Source: Candidatus Babelota bacterium (lineage in GTDB: Bacteria; Babelota; Babeliae; Babelales; Vermiphilaceae). From it: a stretch of 38,336 nucleotides of DNA. The stretch lies in contig JABDCY010000010.1 of the NCBI GenBank assembly GCA_013287855.1, forward strand, positions 1-38,336, read 5' to 3'. The translations under genes were made by a program, and so were the position numbers. The notes beneath the pieces were generated by a model. The model was not told the origin of the DNA, searched no databases, and saw nothing but the letters and a program-made list of their open reading frames with translations. Below are positions 31,978-38,336 of this stretch, one piece after another (position 1 is the first letter of the stretch; each line of letters opens with the position of its first letter).

Positions 31978-32256
31978 TTACTTTTCAACACCGTGAGCTT
32001 TTTTTACTCGTTGCGCTAATCTACTGATTTTGCGAGCTGCGGTATTGTGGTGAATAACACCTTTGCCTTTTGCACGAGCCAATTTGCTTTCTGCTTCGCG
32101 CAGCAATGTCATGGTGGTTGCTGCATCAGTACCTTCTTCGAGAGCTACTAATACTTTTTTGATTGCTGTTTTTACTGCTGTTCTACGTGCAAGATTTACT
32201 TCGTGGCGCACTATATCTTTACGCGCCTTCTTTTTAGCCGCTGCTAAATTTGCCAT
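31978..32256 (-). CDS. rpsT: Ribosomal protein S20
   Basis: 92 residues, within the S20 range. The protein is Lys/Arg/Ala-rich with the family start MANLAAAKKKARKDIVRHEV and the pattern KGVIHHNTAARKISRLAQRV near residues 65-84 (S20: G-x-I-H-x-N-x-A-x-[RK]-x-x-S-R-L). S20 binds 16S rRNA early in small-subunit assembly. rpmB lies 22 bases upstream on the same strand, and a terminator follows, so the two small ribosomal genes form one transcript. Confidence 0.96.
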   Translation of the reverse strand: MANLAAAKKKARKDIVRHEVNLARRTAVKTAIKKVLVALEEGTDAATTMTLLREAESKLARAKGKGVIHHNTAARKISRLAQRVKKAHGVEK

Positions 32257-32278
32257 ATTTTGTAACCCTTAAAGAAAT

Positions 32279-32482
32279 CTAAACAATTTTTTTTACTTTT
32301 CCTGCTTTGACACACTTTGTACAGACCTTACCACGATGCACTGCACCAGAATTATCGCCTGCGCAGCTATAACGCATCATATGCACATTAGGAAAAACCC
32401 AACGTTTTACTTTGTTATTGGCATGGCTGACCAAGTTTGCAACTTGAGGTCTTTTTTCACAAACAGTACAAATTCTTGCCAT
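32279..32482 (-). CDS. rpmB: Ribosomal protein L28, cysteine-containing type
   Basis: 67 residues. MARICTVCEKRPQVANLVSH followed by RRW-like text (VKRWVFPNVHMMRY) is the L28 pattern. Cysteines occur as C-x2-C at residues 5-8 and again in VCTKCVK near the C-terminus, so this is the zinc-binding version of L28. L28 is a large-subunit protein. A possible leader lies between 32483 and 32641, which I see as AT-rich with no gene. Co-transcribed with rpsT. Confidence 0.95.
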   Translation of the reverse strand: MARICTVCEKRPQVANLVSHANNKVKRWVFPNVHMMRYSCAGDNSGAVHRGKVCTKCVKAGKVKKIV

Positions 32483-32641
32483 TGCGTATAATCCTTATCT
32501 AGTTTACCCCAAGCTCACTATTTTTCGCTTGGGACCCATAATTTATTTCGGACCCTCAATCTAAACTATTACGCAGATTGGTAAAGGGTCAACACGATAG
32601 ATACTATTCTAATCAAAAAAAGGCTTTTTTTCAAATGAAAT

Positions 32642-33394
32642 CTAGGATTTGAGAATATCCTTTAGCGATCGGTACAGTTGAGGTGTCATCGCCAGGCAGG
32701 ATTTTGCGTCTTTTGTTATCCTAGCGCCTGCTGAATCTACCACCACCCCACCAGCCTCCTGGACCAACAAACTACCTGCGGCTATGTCCCACCAATATAG
32801 TTTTTCAGAGATCATGCCGTCAATCCGCCCGCAGGCTACATAGGCCAGATCCAACGCTGCAGCTCCTAAATGGCGGAAGGTATAGGGGAAAGGTATTTTA
32901 TCAAGCAAGTTTTTATAGCCATGGGCATCGGTGTAGGTAAAACAAATAACAGGAGAATAATTCTCATGCTGCAGTACTTTAATCGGTTTACCATTGAGGC
33001 TTGCACCTTCTCCAGCCTTGGCATAAAAAAATTCGTCAAGCAAGGGTTGATATACAACACCTTGTACAACAGTCCCCTTGTAGGTCAAAGCCACCGAGAT
33101 GCAAAAATAACCAATATGGTGACCAAAATTATTGGTTCCATCGAGCGGGTCGATCACCCAGCAATAATCTCCACTGCCTTGAGCTCCTGATTCTTCGGCT
33201 AAAATAGCGGAACCGGGCAACAAGTTTTCTAGTTCTTTTTTTAGCAGATTCTCACTTGCAATATCGGCTTCAGTAACCAAATTCATAGGGGATTTTTCAT
33301 GCATCTGCATGTGCGCTTTGCGGTAGACATCTAGTATCAACTTGCCTGCGGCCCGTACGATGGTTTCTAGCGCACTAGAATCTACGCCTATCAT
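32642..33394 (-). CDS. suhB: Inositol monophosphatase family protein
   Basis: 250 residues from ATG 33394, which has GAAGGAATACATA before it. More upstream in-frame starts run into a repeat element and lack a ribosome-binding site. The metal-binding motifs are complete: LAEESG near residues 65-70, VIDPLDGTNNFGHH near 80-93 and WWDIAAGSLLVQEAGG near 200. This family dephosphorylates inositol phosphates or related sugar phosphates; in bacteria SuhB can also act in rRNA transcription. The substrate here is not shown by the sequence. Confidence 0.92.
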   Translation of the reverse strand: MIGVDSSALETIVRAAGKLILDVYRKAHMQMHEKSPMNLVTEADIASENLLKKELENLLPGSAILAEESGAQGSGDYCWVIDPLDGTNNFGHHIGYFCISVALTYKGTVVQGVVYQPLLDEFFYAKAGEGASLNGKPIKVLQHENYSPVICFTYTDAHGYKNLLDKIPFPYTFRHLGAAALDLAYVACGRIDGMISEKLYWWDIAAGSLLVQEAGGVVVDSAGARITKDAKSCLAMTPQLYRSLKDILKS

Positions 33395-33419
33395 TATGTA
33401 TTCCTTCATAATTGGATTT

Positions 33420-33522
33420 ATGGTTCGATACGATTTGCTTTCGCAAATCACTCACCACGAGCGGGGAAATAATATCTTCCCCCGGTCATCCCGAGTAGCC
33501 GCTCACGGCGTATCGAAGGACT
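33420..33522. repeat. Palindromic repeat element between suhB and ftsH
   Basis: It starts ATGGTTCGATACGATTTGC and ends GCGTATCGAAGGACTAT, with an inner hairpin GATTTGC/GCAAATC (33432-33449) and the word CTCACCACGAGCGG. It belongs to the same loose family as 2911, 12858 and 15368. It fills almost the whole gap and touches the ftsH stop codon. Confidence 0.7.
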
Positions 33523-35338
33523 ATGCTAATTGATGAGAAATACGTGGTTCAAGACCCAACAACTCATAAATTTCGCTCGCATAGAGTGTTTCTTTTTCGA
33601 GCAATTTATTGGCCAATAGATCGAGCTTATCACGATTTTTTCTCAAAAGATCCATCACCTTCTCATAATTAGTGGTAAGGATTCTACGAATTTCTTCGTC
33701 AATTAATGCACCGGTTTTTGCAGAAAATTCCAATTTCTTGTTCGGATTGTACACTACAGGACCTAAATCAGACATACCATAATCACACACCATAGCATGC
33801 GCAATCTTGGTAGCAGACTGGAAGTCAGAAGCAGCACCTGTCGTCATATTATTAAATACCAGCTCTTCGGCGGCACGACCACCCAGGGCTGCCATGATGA
33901 GAGCAATAAGTTCATCTTTGGTTTGATGATATTTTTCACGTTCTGGCATCCAGTGGGTAACGCCCAAGGCACCACCTCGCGGCACAATAGTCACTTTGTA
34001 TAAGGGATCAGATTCATTTGGTTTTAACAATCTAATAAGCGCGTGCCCTGCTTCATGGAATGCGGTAATTTTAAGATCTTCAGGCGTTTGGCGCATTGTC
34101 TTATTTTCTTTACCCAGCATCGCTTTGTCACGTGCAAGATCAATATCATGCATCGTCACCAATTCTTGATTCTTTTTAGAGGCAATAATGGCAGCTTCAT
34201 TTAGTAAATTGCCTAAATCAGCCCCTGAAAATCCGGTTGTGCCTCGTGCAACTCTCTGCAGGTCAACATTTGGATCGAGCTTGATATCTTTTGCATGCAC
34301 CTGCAAAATTTGTTCACGGCTAATAAGATCAGGAAATGGCACAAAAACGGTACGGTCAAAACGACCAGGACGCAATAATGCTTTATCTAACACATCTGGT
34401 CTATTGGTTGCAGCAATCACAATTACTGAGCCACCGGTTGTTTGGAATCCGTCCATTTCTGTCAATAACTGATTCAGCGTTTGTTCACGCTCATCATGAC
34501 CACCACCAAGTCCACTGCCACGGTGGCGACCAACGGCATCAATTTCATCAATAAAAATAATGCTTGGTGCATTTTTGCGTGCTTGTGCAAATAGATCGCG
34601 CACGCGCGCTGCTCCAACGCCCACAAAAACTTCGATAAAATCTGAACCGCTGATGCTAAAGAATGGACAATTTGCTTCCCCAGCTACTGCTTTGGCAAGC
34701 AACGTTTTACCATTACCTGGTTCACCAACTAATAAAATACCACGAGGAATTTTGGCGCCCAAACGCTGATATTTAGCGGGATTTTTGAGAAAATCTATGA
34801 CATCGTGCAGCTCTTCCTTAGCCTCAGCTGCACCAGCTACATGTTCAAAATTCACTTTGATGCTGGACGGCATGAACAATTTTGCTTTGCTTTTGCCCAT
34901 GGAAAACAAGTTACCGCTACCGCCACCGCTGCCACCGGCAGCTTTAATTTGACGAATGGTATACCAGGCAATCAGAAGGAGCATTAAGAATAAAGCGCCT
35001 ATAAAGGAGAGATACCAAACATTTGATGGGGTTCCCACTGACGCATCAACATTATGTTGACTCAAGGACTCCCACAAAGATGGGTTATTAACAATGACGG
35101 TTTCAAAACGTTCGTTATTTTTGAATATACCTTCAACATGTTGGCCAGTAATATGTACCGATTTAACATCGCCAGCATTAACACGCTTAAGAAAAGACGA
35201 ATAGCTCAAGGTTTGTACTTGTCGCGTGTAGTCGGTAAGTTTTGTTAATACAAATAGACAGCCTACTATTACTAGTACGGCAACTACAAGATTACGTGGA
35301 CCCCCTTGAATAGGGCTTTTTTGCTTTAATTTTTTCAT
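33521..35338 (-). CDS. ftsH: ATP-dependent zinc metalloprotease FtsH
   Basis: 605 residues. Two membrane helices (about 17-34 and 107-128) enclose a small periplasmic domain. A Gly/Ser-rich linker follows, then the AAA+ domain with Walker A GEPGNGKT at 205-212 (usually GPPGTGKT), Walker [16 protein letters not shown] near 261 and the second region of homology [19 protein letters not shown]. The zinc protease motif HEAGH is at 428-432. FtsH degrades membrane and regulatory proteins at the inner membrane. A leader of more than 300 bases with a hairpin lies upstream. Confidence 0.97.
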   Translation of the reverse strand: MKKLKQKSPIQGGPRNLVVAVLVIVGCLFVLTKLTDYTRQVQTLSYSSFLKRVNAGDVKSVHITGQHVEGIFKNNERFETVIVNNPSLWESLSQHNVDASVGTPSNVWYLSFIGALFLMLLLIAWYTIRQIKAAGGSGGGSGNLFSMGKSKAKLFMPSSIKVNFEHVAGAAEAKEELHDVIDFLKNPAKYQRLGAKIPRGILLVGEPGNGKTLLAKAVAGEANCPFFSISGSDFIEVFVGVGAARVRDLFAQARKNAPSIIFIDEIDAVGRHRGSGLGGGHDEREQTLNQLLTEMDGFQTTGGSVIVIAATNRPDVLDKALLRPGRFDRTVFVPFPDLISREQILQVHAKDIKLDPNVDLQRVARGTTGFSGADLGNLLNEAAIIASKKNQELVTMHDIDLARDKAMLGKENKTMRQTPEDLKITAFHEAGHALIRLLKPNESDPLYKVTIVPRGGALGVTHWMPEREKYHQTKDELIALIMAALGGRAAEELVFNNMTTGAASDFQSATKIAHAMVCDYGMSDLGPVVYNPNKKLEFSAKTGALIDEEIRRILTTNYEKVMDLLRKNRDKLDLLANKLLEKETLYASEIYELLGLEPRISHQLA

Positions 35339-35482
35339 GTGATACCTGCTTTTTAACTGAAGAATAATTTCTATTACTAAGATTAAATATACTAAAATAG
35401 GTAGCTATTACTTCAATAGTTACCTTAAAAATGAGCAATTATGGGTTGTTTTTAACACTTCTTTAGTATACAACACTCAACT

Positions 35483-35638
35483 TCACCTGTCGATAGCCTG
35501 TAAATAAGGCTTTTCCCTCAAGAGAATTTTTAATCTAATGAACAAAAAAAACCGATACGTGTTACCTAATCGGTTTTTGCATTTATCCAAATTAGTTTTT
35601 AGATTTTTTATTTCTAACCTTTTAAAAAAATCTTGCAT
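35483..35638 (-). CDS. Possible 51-residue basic leader ORF upstream of ftsH
   Basis: ATG 35638 has a very strong ribosome-binding site (GGGGAGG, eight bases before it). The predicted peptide starts MQDFFKRLEIKNLKTNLDKC and continues basic and hydrophobic (YRFFLFIRLKILL). A terminator-like hairpin lies inside the frame, so the full peptide is made only if transcription passes it. It may be a leader whose translation affects the hairpin, or a short mRNA or RNA unrelated to ftsH. It is not conserved with anything I recognise. Confidence 0.35.
   Translation of the reverse strand: MQDFFKRLEIKNLKTNLDKCKNRLGNTYRFFLFIRLKILLREKPYLQAIDR
35544..35578 (-). terminator. Terminator or attenuator in the ftsH leader
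   Basis: On the minus strand AAAAACCGAT (35578-35569) pairs with ATCGGTTTTT (35555-35546), loop of 13 bases, followed by T to make a run of eight. It lies 206 bases upstream of the ftsH start and between two divergent genes, where a terminator is not expected unless a short transcript or leader is made there. Confidence 0.75.
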
Positions 35639-35710
35639 TAACCATTCCTCCCCGTGATATATTTATATTAGAAATGTTTAAGGGTAATTGCTTAAAAGAA
35701 GGGTGTTGTT

Positions 35711-36073
35711 GTGAGGAGTAATTTAATTCTTAATGGATTGGCAATAGGTATTGCATTAATACTTCTTGGCAATTTAAAAGGTGCTCAAATAGTAAAAATA
35801 ATTAATAAGAGTGAGTACTCCATATACACGTCTGGAAACAATACATCGAAGAAGGTTGCTCCATTTATGACGGTAAATTTATCACAAGATGCAGGATCGT
35901 TTTTTAACAGCTTCACACCATTACAAGTGTACCTAAATGATAAATTAATAGACACACTTACTAAAAGTGATAGTGGTAAGATTTCTTCAAACAAATTAGG
36001 CGAATTGTCAAATATTTCTCCGAAAGAGATTACAATAGAAGTTGATAAATCAGGCATTGTAACCTACAAGTAA
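35711..36073 (+). CDS. Small secreted beta-rich protein
   Basis: 120 residues from a GTG at 35711 with AAGAAGGGTGTTGTT in front. The signal peptide is MRSNLILNGLAIGIALILLG, then NLKGAQ. The mature part has short alternating strands (IVKIINKSEYSIYTSGNN, PLQVYLNDKLIDTL) and ends EITIEVDKSGIVTYK. It matches the gene at 27781 in both ends. There are no cysteines in the mature part. Function unknown. It may be the only gene of its transcript. Confidence 0.72.
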   Translation: MRSNLILNGLAIGIALILLGNLKGAQIVKIINKSEYSIYTSGNNTSKKVAPFMTVNLSQDAGSFFNSFTPLQVYLNDKLIDTLTKSDSGKISSNKLGELSNISPKEITIEVDKSGIVTYK

Positions 36074-36183
36074 TTTAGCATAAAACTTAGTTTTAAATTT
36101 CTTGAATTATTGCTCGAAAATTAATCTGATTCATGGCGATTCTACTCTTCACACCTTTTTGCACGGCGAATAACAAGTAATCT

Positions 36184-36846
36184 TTATCTTGTTTTAAGAT
36201 AGACAACATATTCACCATAAAAGGTGGTAAACGCAGAAGATTCGCCTAGTCTATAATTGATGGTTGCACCATGTGTTTCATACGCTGTCAAAAATTCCGC
36301 GCTCCATCGCTGCGCGATGTTCTTAAATGTATTATAGGGCATCCAACATGCATCAGTAAGTTCAAAGTCATCTTTTACGATCTCATGCGAAAGTGGTTTT
36401 AAAACACACGCAAAACAAACATCAACAATATCATTGCGATCGAGCGCTTCCCGCCAACCGATGATGCCAAGAAATTCGGTATCGATGCCTGTTTCTTCTT
36501 TAACTTCGCGCATCGCTGCTTGCCAAATATGTTCGCCTCGCTTAACACCACCAGTAGGAATAATGTAGCCGCGCTCAGGGTAGTAGCGTTCTTTAACCAC
36601 CAAAATATTATTTTGACCATCGATCACAAGAGCACCAATACCAACGGTATGCGTAGCATAATCAGAAATATGTTCTCTTGAACCTCCTACTAATTCTCTA
36701 ATAAAAATGAATTCTTGTGCGCTGGTTGCATGATGAAATTCAAACTGATGACGCACAGCAATGGGAATATAGGCAGCTTGTTGCCAAGGAATTTTTAACC
36801 ACATTATTAAGCTGCTACTGTTCTGTTGCCAATAATTAAAAGACAC
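36184..36846 (-). CDS. Nudix hydrolase with NUDT6/plant-type pre-Nudix domain
   Basis: 220 residues from a GTG at 36846; ATG 36804 (MWLKIPWQQ) is an alternative, and neither has a good ribosome-binding site. The Nudix box G-x5-E-x7-R-E-x2-E-E-x-G is complete at residues 99-121 (GGVKRGEHIWQ, then AAMREVKEETGI). Before it, WLKIPWQQAAYIPIAVRHQF, FHHA and YATHTVGIGALVI follow the layout of the N-terminal domain of animal NUDT6 and plant NUDT-type enzymes, and VCFACVLKPLSHEI follows their C-terminal part. These enzymes cleave nucleoside diphosphates linked to other groups; the substrate is unknown. Confidence 0.88.
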   Translation of the reverse strand: MSFNYWQQNSSSLIMWLKIPWQQAAYIPIAVRHQFEFHHATSAQEFIFIRELVGGSREHISDYATHTVGIGALVIDGQNNILVVKERYYPERGYIIPTGGVKRGEHIWQAAMREVKEETGIDTEFLGIIGWREALDRNDIVDVCFACVLKPLSHEIVKDDFELTDACWMPYNTFKNIAQRWSAEFLTAYETHGATINYRLGESSAFTTFYGEYVVYLKTR

Positions 36847-37028
36847 TACTAATTATCGCTCAAATTCCTCGCTCGTAGCGTTGTCGACAACAGACAGCGT
36901 GACATCATTATATTTATTAATGCTGTGAGGCAAAAAAGCGATCGCATTAAGACCTTGTATAAACAAAATAAATGCAAAAAAACAAAAGTACTATGAATTT
37001 TGTACGCTGTTAAGCATGGTGACTACCT

Positions 37029-37994
37029 TCAACCTTCTGCTTTAATAGCCTGCGCGATCAAATCAGATGATTGCAATAGGATTGATAAGTGCTTTGCACC
37101 AGGAACAATCTGACCTGTTACCAAATTTTTGGGATTGGCATCTGCGTAAGCCATAACTTTTTCTGCAACAAACTGTTCATCTTGATCACCGATAAACATG
37201 ATGACCGGTTTATCTAATTTGGCAAAGACTGCATTTGTATCATAAGGTGATGTGGCACAGGACATGGTGAAGGTATAATACCCCACCATAAGAGGATCTG
37301 CCAAAATTTCTGGTGAGTAGTTGAAATATACTGCTGGTGTATGGGCACAAAGTCTGCCACCCGAAATGCCACCAAGAATGTATACCCAGGTGCGAACTTT
37401 TTTTACAAAACTTGTTTCTGGGCTTGTATGTTCTTTATTGGCTCCCGAGTTTGGACCAAGATAAGGCGCTAAGCAAATGTAGCCAGTAACGAGCGGGGAG
37501 GGATTGTTTGCACCATAATTTAAGACAAGCCCAGCACCCGAGGAATGCCCCGACAAATAAATGTTGGCGTGCGGATGTTGCTGGTGCACAAAATCTACAG
37601 CTGTAGTTATATCAGTAAAAACTTGTTCTATGGTTGGCGCATCGCCGCGCGCCCCTGCAGACTTACCATGACCTCGAATGTCGAACATATAAGCACCTAG
37701 GTTGTACTGCTCTGCAAGTTGCTTGCCAATCAACTGATAAGGGGCATTTGTGTAGGCGCCGCCACCATGATAAAAAATCACAACATTTTTTGGTTCATTG
37801 CTTGGCAAGAAGGGATAGTAAGCAAGTTGACTTCCATCGCTAGCTTGCAAAAACAAGGGTTGTTTTAAAGAAAATGCTGGAATTTCATGTATTTCTTCGT
37901 ATGAAAATGGTTCAACCATGGGGAATATCTCTAGACTTTGTGTTATGAATATCGTGCACATTACGCAAATTATATTTTTTAACAATGAGATCAT
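37029..37994 (-). CDS. Secreted alpha/beta hydrolase (lysophospholipase-like)
   Basis: 321 residues. ATG 37994 follows TAGGAATTAGC. A signal-like start (LLKNIICVMCTIFITQSLEI) precedes the alpha/beta-hydrolase fold. The oxyanion segment is IFYHGGGAYTN, with FDIRGHGKSAG as in lysophospholipases. The nucleophile elbow is GHSSGAG with Ser at 151. The Asp is probably in FIGDQDEQF near 268 and the His in PGAKHLSIL near 305. It may act on lipids or esters outside the cytoplasm, for example on host material. The substrate is inference. Confidence 0.88.
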   Translation of the reverse strand: MISLLKNIICVMCTIFITQSLEIFPMVEPFSYEEIHEIPAFSLKQPLFLQASDGSQLAYYPFLPSNEPKNVVIFYHGGGAYTNAPYQLIGKQLAEQYNLGAYMFDIRGHGKSAGARGDAPTIEQVFTDITTAVDFVHQQHPHANIYLSGHSSGAGLVLNYGANNPSPLVTGYICLAPYLGPNSGANKEHTSPETSFVKKVRTWVYILGGISGGRLCAHTPAVYFNYSPEILADPLMVGYYTFTMSCATSPYDTNAVFAKLDKPVIMFIGDQDEQFVAEKVMAYADANPKNLVTGQIVPGAKHLSILLQSSDLIAQAIKAEG

Positions 37995-38027
37995 GCTAAT
38001 TCCTAGATTCTTTATACTAATATTACT

Positions 38028-38056
38028 ATTTTATAATACTTTTTTCCGTTCTGCAA
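38028..38056 (-). promoter_or_regulatory. Promoter of the alpha/beta hydrolase gene
   Basis: On the minus strand TTGCAG (38056-38051), 17 bases, TAAAAT (38033-38028). The start would fall about 27 bases before the ATG at 37994. Confidence 0.6.
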
Positions 38057-38080
38057 ACCCTATGCTTTAGAGTTTATTTT

Positions 38081-38336
38081 CTAGGATTTTTCAGTTAGAG
38101 CAATTAATCGCACTGGCGCTTCGGTCAGTCCAGCGCCTTTCAGGGGTAGTGCAATAATAAAACTACCTACCGCAGGCAATCGGTCTGCTTGCGCAACATT
38201 TTCAATAATAACAATGCCTTTTTTTAATAAAATAGCGTGTACTGGAAAACCATCTTCCTGGCGATCAGGCGAAAGGGTATCAATAGCCAAACCAACAATG
38301 CCTCGTTCAACCAACAATTGTGCTGCTTGGGCAGAA
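38081..38336 (-). CDS. Cyclase / kynurenine formamidase-like protein, 3' part (cut by window edge)
   Basis: The frame is open to the window end, so only about the last 84 residues are seen. They read AAQLLVERGIVGLAIDTLSP, then GFPVHAILLKKGIVIIENV, and end LPLKGAGLTEAPVRLIALTE. This is the C-terminal pattern of the cyclase family (G-x-D-x-x-S, F-P-V-H-x-x-L-L, I-E-N-L, P-x-x-x-x-G-x-x-x-x-P-V-R). The metal-binding N-terminal part lies outside the window. Family members hydrolyse formylkynurenine or act in other small-molecule pathways. Confidence 0.85.
   Translation of the reverse strand, partial: SAQAAQLLVERGIVGLAIDTLSPDRQEDGFPVHAILLKKGIVIIENVAQADRLPAVGSFIIALPLKGAGLTEAPVRLIALTEKS

Noticed and set aside
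36849-36947. 32-codon minus-strand frame upstream of the Nudix gene (start MRSLFCLTALINIMM)
   Set aside because: It has AAGG before the ATG and a hydrophobic start, but no promoter, terminator or paralogue to support it, and the C-terminus does not match the PPxGxA peptides.

Overview
The window is AT-rich, densely coded bacterial DNA, probably from an intracellular or otherwise host-dependent lineage. Ordinary housekeeping genes (pyrH, frr, a trigger factor, trxB, rpmH-rnpA-yidD, phoH-like, thrS, nth, xerC/D, a class B PBP, rpsT, rpmB, suhB, ftsH) are mixed with about fifteen small secreted or membrane proteins that I cannot assign to a family, many of them paralogous. Intergenic spaces carry short palindromic repeats. 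This mix resembles Candidatus Dependentiae (TM6/Babeliae). That placement is inference from gene style and was not tested by a search.

Layout. 1-3125: pyrH (3' part), frr, tRNA-Lys(CTT), a repeat-rich spacer, tRNA-Leu(TAG), trigger factor, repeat. 3126-6990: trxB, three related secreted proteins, then rpmH-rnpA-yidD. The third secreted gene starts with a copy of the rpmH promoter, leader and first codons. 7001-11503: a secreted protein with a degenerate J-domain, three small membrane proteins, a PIN-PhoH ATPase and a short anchored protein. 11685-16178: a helical secreted protein, a TGS-less thrS behind a MITE-like inverted repeat, and two related secreted proteins separated by a repeat insertion. 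16179-20863: a GC-rich hairpin spacer, a DUF885-type protein, two secreted proteins and nth.

20911-27721 is the most interesting part. Two paralogous large genes (919 and 917 codons) encode seven N-terminal membrane segments, a GAF-like region, a PAS-like region, an NtrC-type AAA+ domain that has lost its ATPase motifs, and a C-terminal Fis-type helix-turn-helix. Each has a very short divergent ORF just upstream, 33 and 28 codons long, with a strong Shine-Dalgarno site and a C-terminus of the form PP[G/D]G[G/S]A. Neither short ORF is in the usual ORF size range. The second has its own promoter, overlapping the receptor promoter around a perfect palindrome, and its own terminator. I propose, as inference, a duplicated peptide and membrane-receptor regulatory cassette.

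27781-38336: a small secreted protein, a Xer recombinase and a PBP2-type transpeptidase in tight succession, repeats, and a secreted protein. Then on the minus strand come rpsT, rpmB, suhB and ftsH (the last with a possible attenuated leader), a second small secreted protein on the plus strand, a Nudix hydrolase of the type known from plants and animals, a secreted alpha/beta hydrolase, and the 3' part of a cyclase/kynurenine-formamidase-like gene.
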